Assembly: GCA_016648135.1 (NCBI GenBank)
Contig: JADDOH010000134.1
Coordinates: 186,001 to 250,000 of the forward strand
Direction: 5' to 3'
DNA length: 64,000 nucleotides
From: Agrypnia vestita
Lineage: Eukaryota; Arthropoda; Insecta; Trichoptera; Phryganeidae
The translations under genes were made by a program, and so were the position numbers. Below the pieces are notes generated by a model. The model ran no database searches, had not been told where the DNA came from, and worked only from the letters and a program-made list of their open reading frames with translations. The first letter of the stretch is position 1. Every line of letters starts with the position of its first letter. Of this stretch, positions 11,138 to 44,613 are shown one piece after another.

Positions 11138-12179
11138 ACCCATGGTTCCTTGATTTGGTTTCCGTCATTTCCGGCCCAAATAAGCGGCTGCTTATAGTAT
11201 TAACCGGCGGCGGTAGCCCAATTTAGCGGAATCGACTACTGTATACTGGGCTGGGATCAGCACATTTTTATTGTCAGCACTTTCCATGCGACTTGTCATT
11301 AGTAGGCGTTTACAGCACATGGAAACAATTTACCGCCTGTGAAGATAAGCCGAACCGGATCTGTTGCCCATGTAGCCACAAACTCTTGGAGGTATGGGTT
11401 GACTTTTGTAGAGGATAGTGAGCACGCTATACGTTGGATTCAAGAAGATAGACACTATTAGAAGGATATCAAATTAGCGATAGGTAGTAAGTATGTCGCG
11501 ATGTGTATTGTGTGAAACTATCGGTAGTGCGGAAGATTAAGGCAAACCGATACTTATGATTAGCATTGAGTTTATTGTACAAATTAACAATTGTGTCTTA
11601 TGTGAATATACGAAGGCGGTATCGATTGCATATGTTGATCAACCTTTTTGGCATTGGTATGAGGCTGTCCTTGTTCCAAAAAACAGCATTTTTCCTGTTC
11701 GTACTATCCAAAAGTAATCGAGCTCTGTATTTTTTTTTTTTTAATTTATTTGGTAAATGTACAAAAGTGTATTCAATATAATATAATTAATACACATTTA
11801 TATTACACGCTTACCCACTTTTAAATGAGAATTTATTTTCGTGTTTAATAGTGGGGGCATTGTCATATATGTATATATCAATTATTAATGAAATCGTTAG
11901 TGTAAGACATTAGATTAAATAAGTAAGATATAGACAAAGAAACATTAGATTAAGTTATAAAAATTAAGACATTAAATTAAGTAAGTAACATATAAACAAT
12001 TCAAGATTACAAAAATGTAAGATTTATTTAATAATGTGCAGATTTACAGTGATAGATTGATTTTCAGACACATCCAATGATCAAAGTTGGATTTTTTCGG
12101 GGAATATACGCAAAAACATGTTTTTTTTTATTATTTTATACAAGCATTTCAGTTACAGATTTTATTATAATCTTGTATG
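11138..12179. other. Intron sequence, no gene seen
   Basis: Mostly AT-rich, with short chance open frames only. The AAGTAAGATATAGACAAAG and AAGTAAGTAACATATAAAC words near 11922-11995 form a loose internal duplication. No supported feature. Confidence 0.4.
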
Positions 12180-12545
12180 TAAAGAGTGACGAATGCGGTC
12201 CAGACAGGGGAGGATAGGTCGTGAGATGGGGTGACTATATTTTCACTCAGGATCCTAGAGTACACCTGAGCAAAATTTGAAATCAATTTGTATTGGCGGG
12301 TGCGATAGAGGTCGTTAGGTGAAATAAGGGGTACCTTTTTTTTTTACGCAGGGTTCCAAAGAGTTACTATGCAAAATTTGGATCGGATCGCATACAATTT
12401 ATACTCATTTATATCTAGGGAAGCGGGCGAAGTACTCAAGGGAAAGGGGACGTATGTTTTGCGTGAGGTACTAAAGGAAAATTGTTTAGATCAGTTAAAG
12501 GGTGAACGATTATATTGAAAACAAACAGGCATGCCTAAATCGAGA
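12180..12545. repeat. Diverged tandem-like repeat, units of about 100 bp
   Basis: CAGGATCCTAGAGTACACCT with GCAAAATTTGAAATC (about 12248) and CAGGGTTCCAAAGAGTTACT with GCAAAATTTGGATCG (about 12349) are two diverged units, and a third weaker one starts near 12460. The arrangement, a purine-rich block then a CAAAATTTGGATCGGATCG-type word, recalls the array at 1710-2630. It may be an old relative of that repeat. Confidence 0.35.
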
Positions 12546-13206
12546 ATAAAACGTGGTTAGCGCACAAGTCAGTTTTCAAATATGCTCTTTCAAGAAAAGC
12601 CATAGTCGGCGTCATTCAGGAAGTGTTTTTTTTTTTATCTTGAAGTTATTTATAATTTTACCTTAACCTAGAAATTTTTCTCGCATTACACAAGAAATCT
12701 AGAAGTCAGTTACCTTCTAATCACTTTCTAAACTGGTTCAACGCAAGCATTTCACGCATTCTTTACAGCGCAGCCTCCAGAGACGGATTGGTAAATATGC
12801 AGAGATGCAGAAAATTTTAATTTGTCGTTTCACTCATTTATAAAGATTTAGTAAATTATCTATGTCTTATATTTTCAAGCCGACAGGTTTTTAATTAATG
12901 TAAAAAAAATATCCGATCAGATTTTTTCTAATGTATGTAACTTAAAATTCCCCGACATGCGTTGTAACGCTCTACATTTGTTCCTAAGTTCTTCGCAAGT
13001 AACATGCGTCTCTTAAGAAACGAAGGTTATTTATTTATGAATTATTAACATTTTATATATTTTTTTGTAATAATAATAATGTGCCTTCACTATCATAACT
13101 AATAAATTATTTTTTTATTTTCGTCAGGTACTTTCGCCATCTTATTTAATGTGTAGCGGGTAAAAGACCAAGGTTTCGTGAAAAAAAATTCCTCAATTTC
13201 ATATGA
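12546..13206. other. AT-rich intron sequence, no gene seen
   Basis: Nothing beyond short poly-T tracts and chance open frames could be supported. Confidence 0.4.
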
Positions 13207-13470
13207 GAGCGTCCACAAATCATGTGTTTCCGTTTAGAACTCTTTTGAACCCCTCCCTAACGTGGCTCCTGCTTTAACCCCCCTCCCGAGTAGATCGTAT
13301 TTTTTTCCTATTGATTCCAGCCAACATATTTTGCTGTTTTCTCTTACCCAAATTTGGTACCATTTTAATTGTACTAAATCAAATAAAGAAAATAATCACG
13401 TAGCATGACTCTGACCCCTCCCCTCTCCCCTCACGTAGCCCAGCGTAGCCACGTAGTTTATGGACGCTCC
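13207..13470. mobile_element. MITE-like element with GAGCGTCCA ends
   Basis: The left end GAGCGTCCACAAATCATGTG is the imperfect reverse complement of the right end CACGTAGTTTATGGACGCTC. The core is C-rich, with repeated CCCCTCCC words at 13250 and 13420. Ends of this type are widespread in insect genomes; the superfamily is not resolved here. Confidence 0.6.
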
Positions 13471-14534
13471 CTATTTTGGAATTCGCTGAATATTTTTCAA
13501 TAAAATATTCTTTTAGGTATTTTTGGGCGCCCCGTCTAGATATTATATGCCTTGAAAACCTTTAACTATAGTCGAAAATACCTACCGGTTAACCCGCAAA
13601 ACATTGCATTTCAACGATCGATTGCCTCCCTATACATAAACCATTTTACCTACCTAACTTTACCTTTTTTAAACTTTCCATATTATCATTAAAATACTAA
13701 AATGTACGTACAAAATACATATTTTACACATCCCTATACGTTTTTACACAAATTCAATTCCGAGCGGCTAGCGCAAGGGTACCGATAATACGTGGATACT
13801 TTGTTGTGATAAAACAAAAGATTGATTTTATTACTGTATTGTAGTAATACGATAACTGCCTTATTCGATTCAAAATGATACCTTAAGGAAGTGATAGATT
13901 TTTTTTTTTGCAACGGACAAAAAGTTTATGTAACAAGTTTTAATATCCTTCCCGCACTTGGACGCTAGTCGAGCGAACGGGAATTAATACTGTTTTTTTT
14001 TTATTAATGTCTTTTTTGTTGCCTAATTCTGTCACCCATTTTATAATATGGTTCTTTAATTTTATTCCTTTTGTCCGATCTTTTTTTTAGCAATCTGTAA
14101 TACAATTATGTAGAGTAATACTTAATGGATCTTTGCCTTAATTTAGTTTTCGTATATATTTTTATATATTTTATATTTAGTATACCTACCTATATATTTT
14201 AGTAAAATCGGTATCATGTAATTTTATTTTTACTATATTTTGTGTGTTTAGACTATTGTGTTTTGGTAATTATTGGAATTTTTATAGTTTAAGTAATTTT
14301 TTACGTATATTTGCCACATTGAACTTCAAATTCTTTTAATATTTTGAATCTCGTTCGAATCGGCATTTTGAGTATTACTTTTATTATAGCCTTTTGTGCT
14401 CTAAAATGTTGTTTAATAATTTATAAGCTGCACCTCCCCAACCAATAATTCCACTATATAATAGCTGTAACCCGTTAAAACGACGGAACATTGGATCGCG
14501 TCTTTGCTAAGCCCTAGTACATATTTATAATATC
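13471..14534. other. AT-rich intron sequence, no gene seen
   Basis: Only poly-T tracts and chance frames were found. GAGCGAACGGGAATTAATAC near 13972 has no partner in the window. Confidence 0.4.
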
Positions 14535-14712
14535 TTTTTGGCGGTCCACAGAGTGGCGGCGGTAGCAACATGCGTAGAGCGGCTGGTTCGGTTTGCTAGC
14601 CCGGGGTTCAAGCCCCATTTCCGGCGTTTTTTTTAAGCTATGAATTCGAACGAAATTACGGACGTTATACGAAGTTACGGACGGACAGAAAACGAAATTA
14701 TTATGTTCTATT
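14535..14712 (+). mobile_element. tRNA-derived SINE
   Basis: A tRNA-like head at about 14553-14625 has an A-box-like GCGTAGAGCGGCTGG and a B-box/T-arm CGGGGTTCAAGCCCC. The T-stem is intact. The body continues with GAACGAAATTACGGACG and a repeated (GGACAGA) region, and ends ACGAAATTATTATGTT. The same tail is found inverted at 9036-9120. A Pol III-type internal promoter is visible. The parental tRNA was not identified with confidence. Confidence 0.6.
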
Positions 14713-15030
14713 CTTTTCTGGTTTGGCGGAGTGTATAGTTAATATTTGTTGTCTTTCGGCTTAAAATATGAATATGTTTGTCTCATTTTCAATTTTCACC
14801 AATATCTATTCATAGGTATTTTCAGGATCAATTATTGGATGATGTAGGTATTAGGTATATTAATTTTAGCTTTTTTTAGTATGGTCATTACACCATTATC
14901 GGTAAAACTTTTTACTGGCGACAGAAATTTCCGTATTTTTTCAATTGATTGAGCAACATTGTAGATTGACATTTTTAAAAAATATTGATTATTTTATTTG
15001 TATATCTACTTTTATTTGAGTATTTACTCC
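14713..15030. other. AT-rich intron sequence, no gene seen
   Basis: Nothing was supported apart from AT-rich sequence leading into the hammerhead-like motif. Confidence 0.4.
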
Positions 15031-15063
15031 AACATGTTTCAGAAATTACCATTCCATCATCAG
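15031..15063 (-). ncRNA. Hammerhead-ribozyme-like motif of Penelope type
   Basis: On the minus strand the canonical core CTGATGA is followed by a stem II that can form (GGAAT, loop GGTA, ATTTC), then GAAAC. The residues after GAA read ACATGT, a palindrome, followed by T, which gives a GUU cleavage triplet. Hammerhead motifs are known in Penelope-like retroelements, whose copies end in such sequences. No PLE coding region is adjacent, so this is an isolated fragment. Activity is unknown. Confidence 0.6.
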
Positions 15064-15454
15064 GGTGCTGTATAACTGTCAAAAAAAATCGAATGAAATG
15101 TCTTTTGTTCCTTGTTTTTCTAAATTATTTAAAAAAAATATTATTACTGAAGTTCTTGATTACTCGCAATTATTGAAAAAAAAATTAGAATTGGGCTAGT
15201 AGTCAAATTTAATTGATTATTAATAATATTTTGTTTACTATTACATGCTTTAATAAATAATAATAAATTGCATTTTTTTTTTCAAAAATATACTTAACTT
15301 AAATTCTAAACTTGTTTTAAAATACTTATTGTTATTCAATAATTACTTTACGAGATATTGTGTGAACCACTTCGTCCCTGCCTGTTACTTAATTTCTTCG
15401 TCTAGATTTATTGTGATTTTCAAGAAGAAGAAAAAACGCCAAAAATTAGTGATT
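15064..15454. other. AT-rich intron sequence, no gene seen
   Basis: The first part may belong to the same Penelope fragment as the hammerhead-like motif. No protein frame was recognised. Confidence 0.35.
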
Positions 15455-15640
15455 TTCCCGCGGACCTTTCGGGACAGCGCGGCCGGTAAAATAACCGCCG
15501 GAGACCGCTTTTATCCGCTCCTGCCGTGACCGGGAATTAGCCCCGCCCCCCGCCCGCCCGCCATCTCGCGTCGTCCGCAATAAATAATTTATTTGCTGAA
15601 ATAATTTACGCGAGGCGTCGCTGTCGGCACTTTGCGCCGA
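15455..15640. other. GC-rich patch in AT-rich intron
   Basis: GC-rich sequence with many CpGs (CCGCGGACCTTTCGGGACAG, then a C-rich run at 15540-15565 and GCGTCGTCCGC) ends abruptly on both sides against AT-rich DNA. No coding similarity, tRNA or inverted repeat was recognised. It could be a transposon fragment or a CpG-rich regulatory patch; neither is demonstrated. Confidence 0.45.
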
Positions 15641-16045
15641 ACCATTAAAAAGTTGTAAAAAATCTGTTTTTTTTTAAATCGGAATTCGTTTGGTTCATTG
15701 TATTGTAGAATTTTTTATTGGAATAAAAACGTGTTCATACAGGGATCGCCCGAAATTTCAAAGGAGGAAAAATATGCTGTTTTTTTTAAACGAATTTCAA
15801 AGTCCATGACGAAGTCACACATGACCTGTGTATTTTTTATGTAAACTTCTTAGTTCGTAAAAGCAGCGCAAAAAAAAATTATATTTGAGTAATAAATGTC
15901 AGAAAAATTATGACAAAAAACTGTGACATACTGCAATGAATCACTGTCATTCAATTCAATTTATTTAATAAATAACATATACATGACAAACTTTCATTTA
16001 ATTCCTAAATGTTATTGCATTTGATTAATACAGGTACATATAAAG

Positions 16046-16240
16046 GGTGTCTCATAGCTAGTAGCAAAAACTTTACAGGTTGATTCCTGGATTGATAATG
16101 AGTCTAAAATGTTCAAGCAACTATCACCTAATATCAATAGTTATATAGGAGACATGCAATAGCAAAGTTTGCATTTTTTTCAATATTTATGACTTATTTT
16201 TTGCAAAAAGTTGAACTTTCATCACAATTACATTACATCA
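16046..16240. mobile_element. Partial fold-back MITE, 'GGGTGTCTCATAGCTAGTAG' family
   Basis: The left half starts GGGTGTCTCATAGCTAGTAG and runs through AATGTTCAAGCAACTATCAC to GACTTATTTTTTGCAAAAAG. It matches the left half of the complete element at 52478-52917. The right half is missing. It lies about 90 bp upstream of the first recognised PRP16 exon. Confidence 0.7.
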
Positions 16241-16328
16241 ACCTACAGAACCTAGCGGAACTAGGTTCCCTTTCATAAAACATAAACACATAAATAAAAC
16301 ATTCAATAATTTAAAAAAAAATTTTTAG

Positions 16329-39037
<22,709 letters not shown>

Positions 39038-39336
39038 ATAATTTATGTCAATATTATATTAAGTTGAAATGTACCAACATTTTCTGTCTTCTCATTTTCA
39101 ATTTTTCTTTTACCTATAATGTTTTTTGACATAAGAGCAATTTGTATTTTTATGTTCTTTCGTTACATTTTGTATACATTTTTTTTAAATAGTAACAATC
39201 ACTGCTTTTTGAGATTCTTTAATTTTTCAGACATTGTTTTAGTGGATGTGGTTATTATATATTAGGCGTATTTAATTTTAATGAAATATTTATAGCGGCC
39301 GTAAAAATTGCATGCTGTATGTAAAATATTACAATG

Positions 39337-39342
39337 AATAAA
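39337..39342 (+). promoter_or_regulatory. Candidate polyadenylation signal for PRP16
   Basis: AATAAA occurs 300 nt after the stop codon, in AT-rich 3' flank. Its use is inferred from position only. Confidence 0.45.
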
Positions 39343-39768
39343 TTTAGACAATTTTCATTGCATATAAACAATTTGAGGCTGGATTAAATCAAGTCGAGGA
39401 TTTTCTAAAGGAAATCACTGTTTTTTTGCCTTGATGATCTCATCAAATCTAAACTGCCATCCAAAAATTGTAATCTACCAACAATATGACCCGTATTCCA
39501 CATCCTGCAGGTAGACCCAAGATAGAGATGCCTAATTGTACATCAGGCGAAGAGTCTGGTATTATGAAAACAAAATTAATTCAAAATTTCAAGGAAATCT
39601 CCAAGGTGTAAAATTATTGATTAAGTACATACTACCAGGAGTTACAGTCACAGCATTCTCTACGGGTTGATTCCTTAGTATATATGTATTTTAATGTTAT
39701 TAAAGTTATTCAATCTGTGCTATTCTGAAAATAGCAAAATTGAGATGTCAAATCTCTATCCCTTGGTA

Positions 39769-39862
39769 TGCCGGGACGCGGATCCGTGCTACCTCCGTAA
39801 ACTGCCGGGACGCGGATCCGTGCTACCTCCGTAAACTGCCGGAACGCGGATCCGCGTTTCTA
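39769..39862. repeat. 34-bp GC-rich tandem repeat, about 2.7 copies
   Basis: TGCCGGGACGCGGATCCGTG with CTACCTCCGTAAAC is repeated with starts at 39769, 39803 and 39837. The third copy is diverged. Each unit contains the CGCGGATCCG word. Confidence 0.85.
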
Positions 39863-41465
39863 CGCCCGCGTGCATTTTTTTCCGTTTATCTATTATAATA
39901 TTAGCTTAAATTATAATATTAGAGAAAATAAAAATAAATTAATGATTTATTTGTAAGATTTTTATTTATTTATCTAAATTATATTTGACAATACAGTATG
40001 AAGATATTTATAAAGGTAAAAATCTAAAAAGGGTTACACAATAATATAAGTACAGTTTGTTCTGCACCATGCTTCGACATTGACATTTTTTATATTCTGG
40101 TTATTAAATTATATAATCAAATTATCAATGTAATAAAAATAATCTTAATATGGGTCTTGCTAAAATAGGATTGAAAAAAGTGTACATGCATAAAAAATTA
40201 TACAATGGATTATACTTTTTAGAATCTAAAATTTAAAAATTATTTACATAAATATTGTGCTCCATGAGACAAGACATAAAAATACAAATTTATGCTCAAA
40301 AATCATAGAGGTGACACTGTATCAAGAAGATACCTCTTGGGAAGAGAGATAAAATACATAACTATTTTTACAACTTTAAGGTTGGTCCTTTTAAATTTAC
40401 AAAACATAATTTTAAATTTATCTATTGGATTCTGAATACAAAAGACAGATGAAAAATCTAAAAAAAAATATTTCACCAAGCACAAAAATAAGTTAATAAA
40501 ATTGTGCATTAGCAAATCCACTCAGCATTGGGTATACATATAAAACAAGTAAATATAGAACAATTAATTGCATGCGTATATTGCACAAAGGCAATTGTTA
40601 GTTTAAAAGCATTTGCAAGCAGTGGTAGGTCTAATTCTTGTTCAATCGTCTCCGATATTCCTCAAGCTGCCAAAGTCTGACAATTTGACAATTATCCCAC
40701 GCAGGGAAACACTCTTTACTGGTTAATTTGGTAATATGAAATTTTAAAACTGGCCTTTTGTCACGGCTTTTATCCGAACAGGGTTCCTGGGTTTTTTTAA
40801 TGTGAGGTCCATTCCTCATTTGGTACCCTAAAGATGTTTCCTAGCATCCTTATCCAAATCTTCATTCACTAATCTTATAAAATACTAATGGTGGGCAACA
40901 AAATCATCAAATTCCAAACAGCAAAAGTAATAAAAAAATGCAGACGTTACCTGGAAAATTTGTTTGTTCATAATAATACTGTTAGTTTTCATTCGATCTC
41001 ATAAAAGTCATCACCACTCCTAGCCTCCTCAAGATACACCCTCATTTATCTCTGCTGATTCCCACTGAGAATGGATAAGTCCTTATTTATGGATAAGTCT
41101 TCACTTTGGGTATACCTACTTTTCGTCTTCATGTTTATATTGAGCAGTCATTTCAGAGATTGCGCATCTTCATATGCGCTACGTGGCCTAGTACTTTTAG
41201 GCTCCCCAATATATGACTTTTGGCTCATTATTCTGGTTGTAAAGCTTATGCCACACTCCATTTTCCTTGACAGCTCTGAAAGTTCTCCTGTAGACTTATT
41301 TTAAAACGCATCTAGTGTTGCTGCATCTTTCTTTGTTAGGTTGGTTAGAGTTCAAGTTTCTGATGTGTAGGTAAACACTCGTCTTATCAAAATTAAAAGT
41401 AATTTTTTTTATTAAGATTCATGGGTTTGGTAACCTAATTTATAAGGACTTATGTTTAAATAGAG
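39863..41465. other. Intergenic AT-rich sequence, no gene seen
   Basis: This lies between the convergent 3' ends of PRP16 and DBNL. No supported coding or RNA gene. Confidence 0.4.
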
Positions 41466-41990
41466 CAGAGAAGAAGGTTGGATTGCGCAACATTCAGAAA
41501 ACTCAGCCATATTCTCAAACAAAGTAAGTAAACACCACAGCACTTCAGAATGTGTGTCTACAACCTGTACTGACATATGGCGCACAAATATGGACCCTTA
41601 CACAAAAAATTGTGTCAAAATTGGGAACTACACAAGTTGCCGTGAAAAGAGATGTGCTGGGTATTTTCTTGAGACTGGAAAATCAACAAATGGCTGAGGA
41701 GAAAATTCAAAATTGCTGGTGTAGTGAAAACTACACCAGCAATTTTGCTACCCATGCTAAAATGGGTTTATGCCGGACACATAGCTAGTTATAAACGTTA
41801 GAATGGAGAAATTCGGCAGTATTGATTCATGGCTGAGCAGGAGCAATGGATGCTTGCACTTCTATAGTTGCGCTGGACTGATGATATTAAGAGGATGGCT
41901 TGTGTTGGAAAAGAGCCACACAGAACAGGAGATTTTGGAAAGCAAAAAGGAACGTTGACAGACTGAAGACACATGCGTATGTTAATTTTT
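41466..41990 (+). mobile_element. LINE reverse-transcriptase remnant with internal snap-back
   Basis: A frame carries VLTYGAQIWTLTQKIVSKLG and TTQVAVKRDVLGIFLR, matching the VLTYGAE-WTLT block of insect non-LTR RTs. Further on, WLRWTDDIKRM-like and EKSHTEQEILESKKER-like pieces appear in other frames. The normal sequence is interrupted at 41709-41746 by a perfect 17-bp inverted repeat. Confidence 0.7.
41709..41746. repeat. Perfect 17-bp stem with GAAA loop inside LINE
   Basis: AAAATTGCTGGTGTAGT (41709-41725), loop GAAA, then the exact reverse complement (41730-41746). The loop is of the GNRA type. It looks like a snap-back copying event, because the left arm continues the RT reading frame and the right arm is its inverted copy. 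Confidence 0.75.
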
Positions 41991-44458
41991 AACGCAAATT
42001 TCTTCTAACAAAACTAAACTTCAAATGATGACTCGAGGGTGTGTGCACATTATTATTATTATAAAAATAAAATCACCACATGGGTGAAAAAATATTTTTG
42101 AAGATCACAGTATAATTTTTTTTTAATATTTGTTCAAAATTTACCATTCTCAGATTATATTTAAAATTAAATTCTAATAAAATTGACTAAATCATATAAC
42201 TCGAGTCTTATAGGGATGAAATTATTCTAGGGCAGTCATATTTTATGAATACTTACTTGAAAAATATTGTGACCTTATCATTTATATGTTGGAAGAATGC
42301 AAACAGCTAAGAAAAATTTAAAAACTTATACCAATTATCCAAATGTTGTTTCAAGCAATAACACATACTACAAATATAAAGTTTTATCTCATTAACATTT
42401 TGTTGTTACCATAAAATAATTATTTTATATTTTAATCGGATAATAAGTACATAAAAGATTGACTAAAATATAATGATGAAACGTTAAAAAGAGATGGCGC
42501 CAATTGAATGAAATGAAATACTCACTATTCTTATACAAAGCTTACACATACATTTAATACGATGGAATTGGTGTTTCAATTTTTCTATGTCTATATGAAT
42601 AGTAGAGAAAACGCTTAGGTGTATTACCGCCGCGAGCGAATTCAGTAAATATATTTAGAAATGTACCACATTACACTACGTTTAGACAAAATACTATACA
42701 TTCTAATATTCAATTTTAATATTGAAACACATCACACATTGAATACCTAACGACAGAAGTAAATTTCCATATTTTTATGAACTATATAACAAAAATCATA
42801 CTGAAAATGAGTATTGCAATTGTTAAACTATAATTTAATTTCATAATATAATAATTTTACAAACCCCTAAATATTGTGCATGGGTCTCGGTGCAACTTTT
42901 TATGATCCAAGCGTAGAATATTTTTGAGTACACATAGCTAAGTTTTCAACCGCTGATGAGAAATTTCATTGAAACAAATGTAATGCAATTTGAATGTAAA
43001 ATTTTTACAGGAAAACTCCGTTAATTAAAAATTTAAAGAACAAAATTACAACTGTGCAAAATCCCGCAGCCTTAAAATTCCAGCCATAAAAAAATTGTAA
43101 CTCGTGAAACGTGCCCTAATTTTATAAAATAACACACATTTTTTTACATATTCTCAAAAACCATGAACAATGTAGTTTTTAATAACTTTATTGTTAAAAT
43201 ATTTTAATGTGATTTAAAAATTAACTATTTTATGGTGCAAGTATCTGAAAATTATTTTGAATTACCAATTATCATTGTTTTAATATACTGAATGTAAATA
43301 CAAATTAGGTTTTATGAGTCAAAAAAACAATTAGATAAATACTAAGCTTGTTCAAAAAAAATTAGTTATAAAAAATGCACCATTTGGTTATTATTTATTA
43401 TACAATAAATTAAATTGAGCTCACCAACCCCAATACAAACATAGACAGATGCCTTAGACTAGCTTTAAATCGATTATCAATATAATATATGTATATGTCA
43501 TTTTTAATTTTTAGGCAAATACAACAATCAATTTTGAACAAAGCGATGACATTATTTTAGTCGTTGATAGTAATCAAAAAAACATTCTAAATTGTAAACA
43601 GATTATGGCTGGCCTTTACAAATTATAAAAATACCACCAATAAACAAGGGTTAAATATAATTTATAACTAATTAGTATAGTGTAGATACAAAAATATTCA
43701 ATAATTCAAAAAAAAATAGTAATTCGTCATCTCTTTCTTAATTGGCTTAAACGTGACAGCTCAAGGCAAAGCACCAAAGTAAATTATATTTTCTAAGCAA
43801 TTCCGATTGCAAACTGCCAAATAATTACCGTAAAATGCAAATGTAGTGAAACCTGTAAAAATCTTTTGAAAATATATTGTAATGGACTCTCATCTCCAAA
43901 ATAATGCACCAGGAAAGAGGATTAGTCAAGTCAGAACATATTCCAGTTTCCAAATTTGTCTAGGATAAAGTTATAACCACTAGTCAAATTGTAGCTTTAC
44001 AAAATTACAATTCTGATAAAAATTTCTAATGCCCGTGTCCATAGATAAGGATCTTCATGCTTGTAGTAAATTTTCAATCTGTTGACCATTAGTGTTCCGT
44101 TAGTCTGTTGGGTCACTACATAACTATGAATAAAGTATGTAGAATGTAATCAAGATCAGAGACTCCCCATTCTTTCTCTAAATCTCTGAACCTATCTCAT
44201 TGTACTTCATACCGTGGACATGGGCCATACGGATGACCAAAATATTGTTGTATTTTTATATACAAAATATTGTAATATTGTGTTTAATAAACAATTCAAA
44301 TGAGTTTTTGTCACTGTAAAAAATTAATTATTCTCTAAGAACTTTTTAAAAGCAGTAACTTTAACAAAGACGAAAAAAGAGCTGGATGTTGATATCCTAA
44401 GAAACACAGATTGAGTTAGAATATTTATCTATAGTAAGATGTGAGTAGCGATGAAAGT
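41991..44458. other. 3' flank of DBNL, no further gene seen
   Basis: AT-rich. It should include the DBNL 3' UTR on the minus strand. TTTATT (minus-strand AATAAA) occurs, for example, near 43187 and 43393, but none can be assigned as the signal. No recognisable protein or RNA gene. Confidence 0.4.
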
Positions 44459-44613
44459 TTAATGCTTGGGTTTGCAGGGCAAGAGTTCAACGTAGTTGGC
44501 TGGGAAGAGACCAAACACACCTTGAGGCCCCAGGCCCTGCCACCAGCCCTCGTCTATCTGGTCAATGTGGGTAATGATATCACCCGGGTCAAAGGTTATC
44601 TCTGACTCGTCAG
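44459..44613 (-). CDS. DBNL: DBNL last exon: SH3 domain and stop
   Basis: Completes the Ala codon and reads [20 protein letters not shown], then [20 protein letters not shown] and [11 protein letters not shown], stop TAA. The tandem Trp, the acidic RT-loop region and FPANYVELL are the ligand-binding features of SH3. The minus-strand acceptor is TTAATTTTCAG. Confidence 0.96.
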
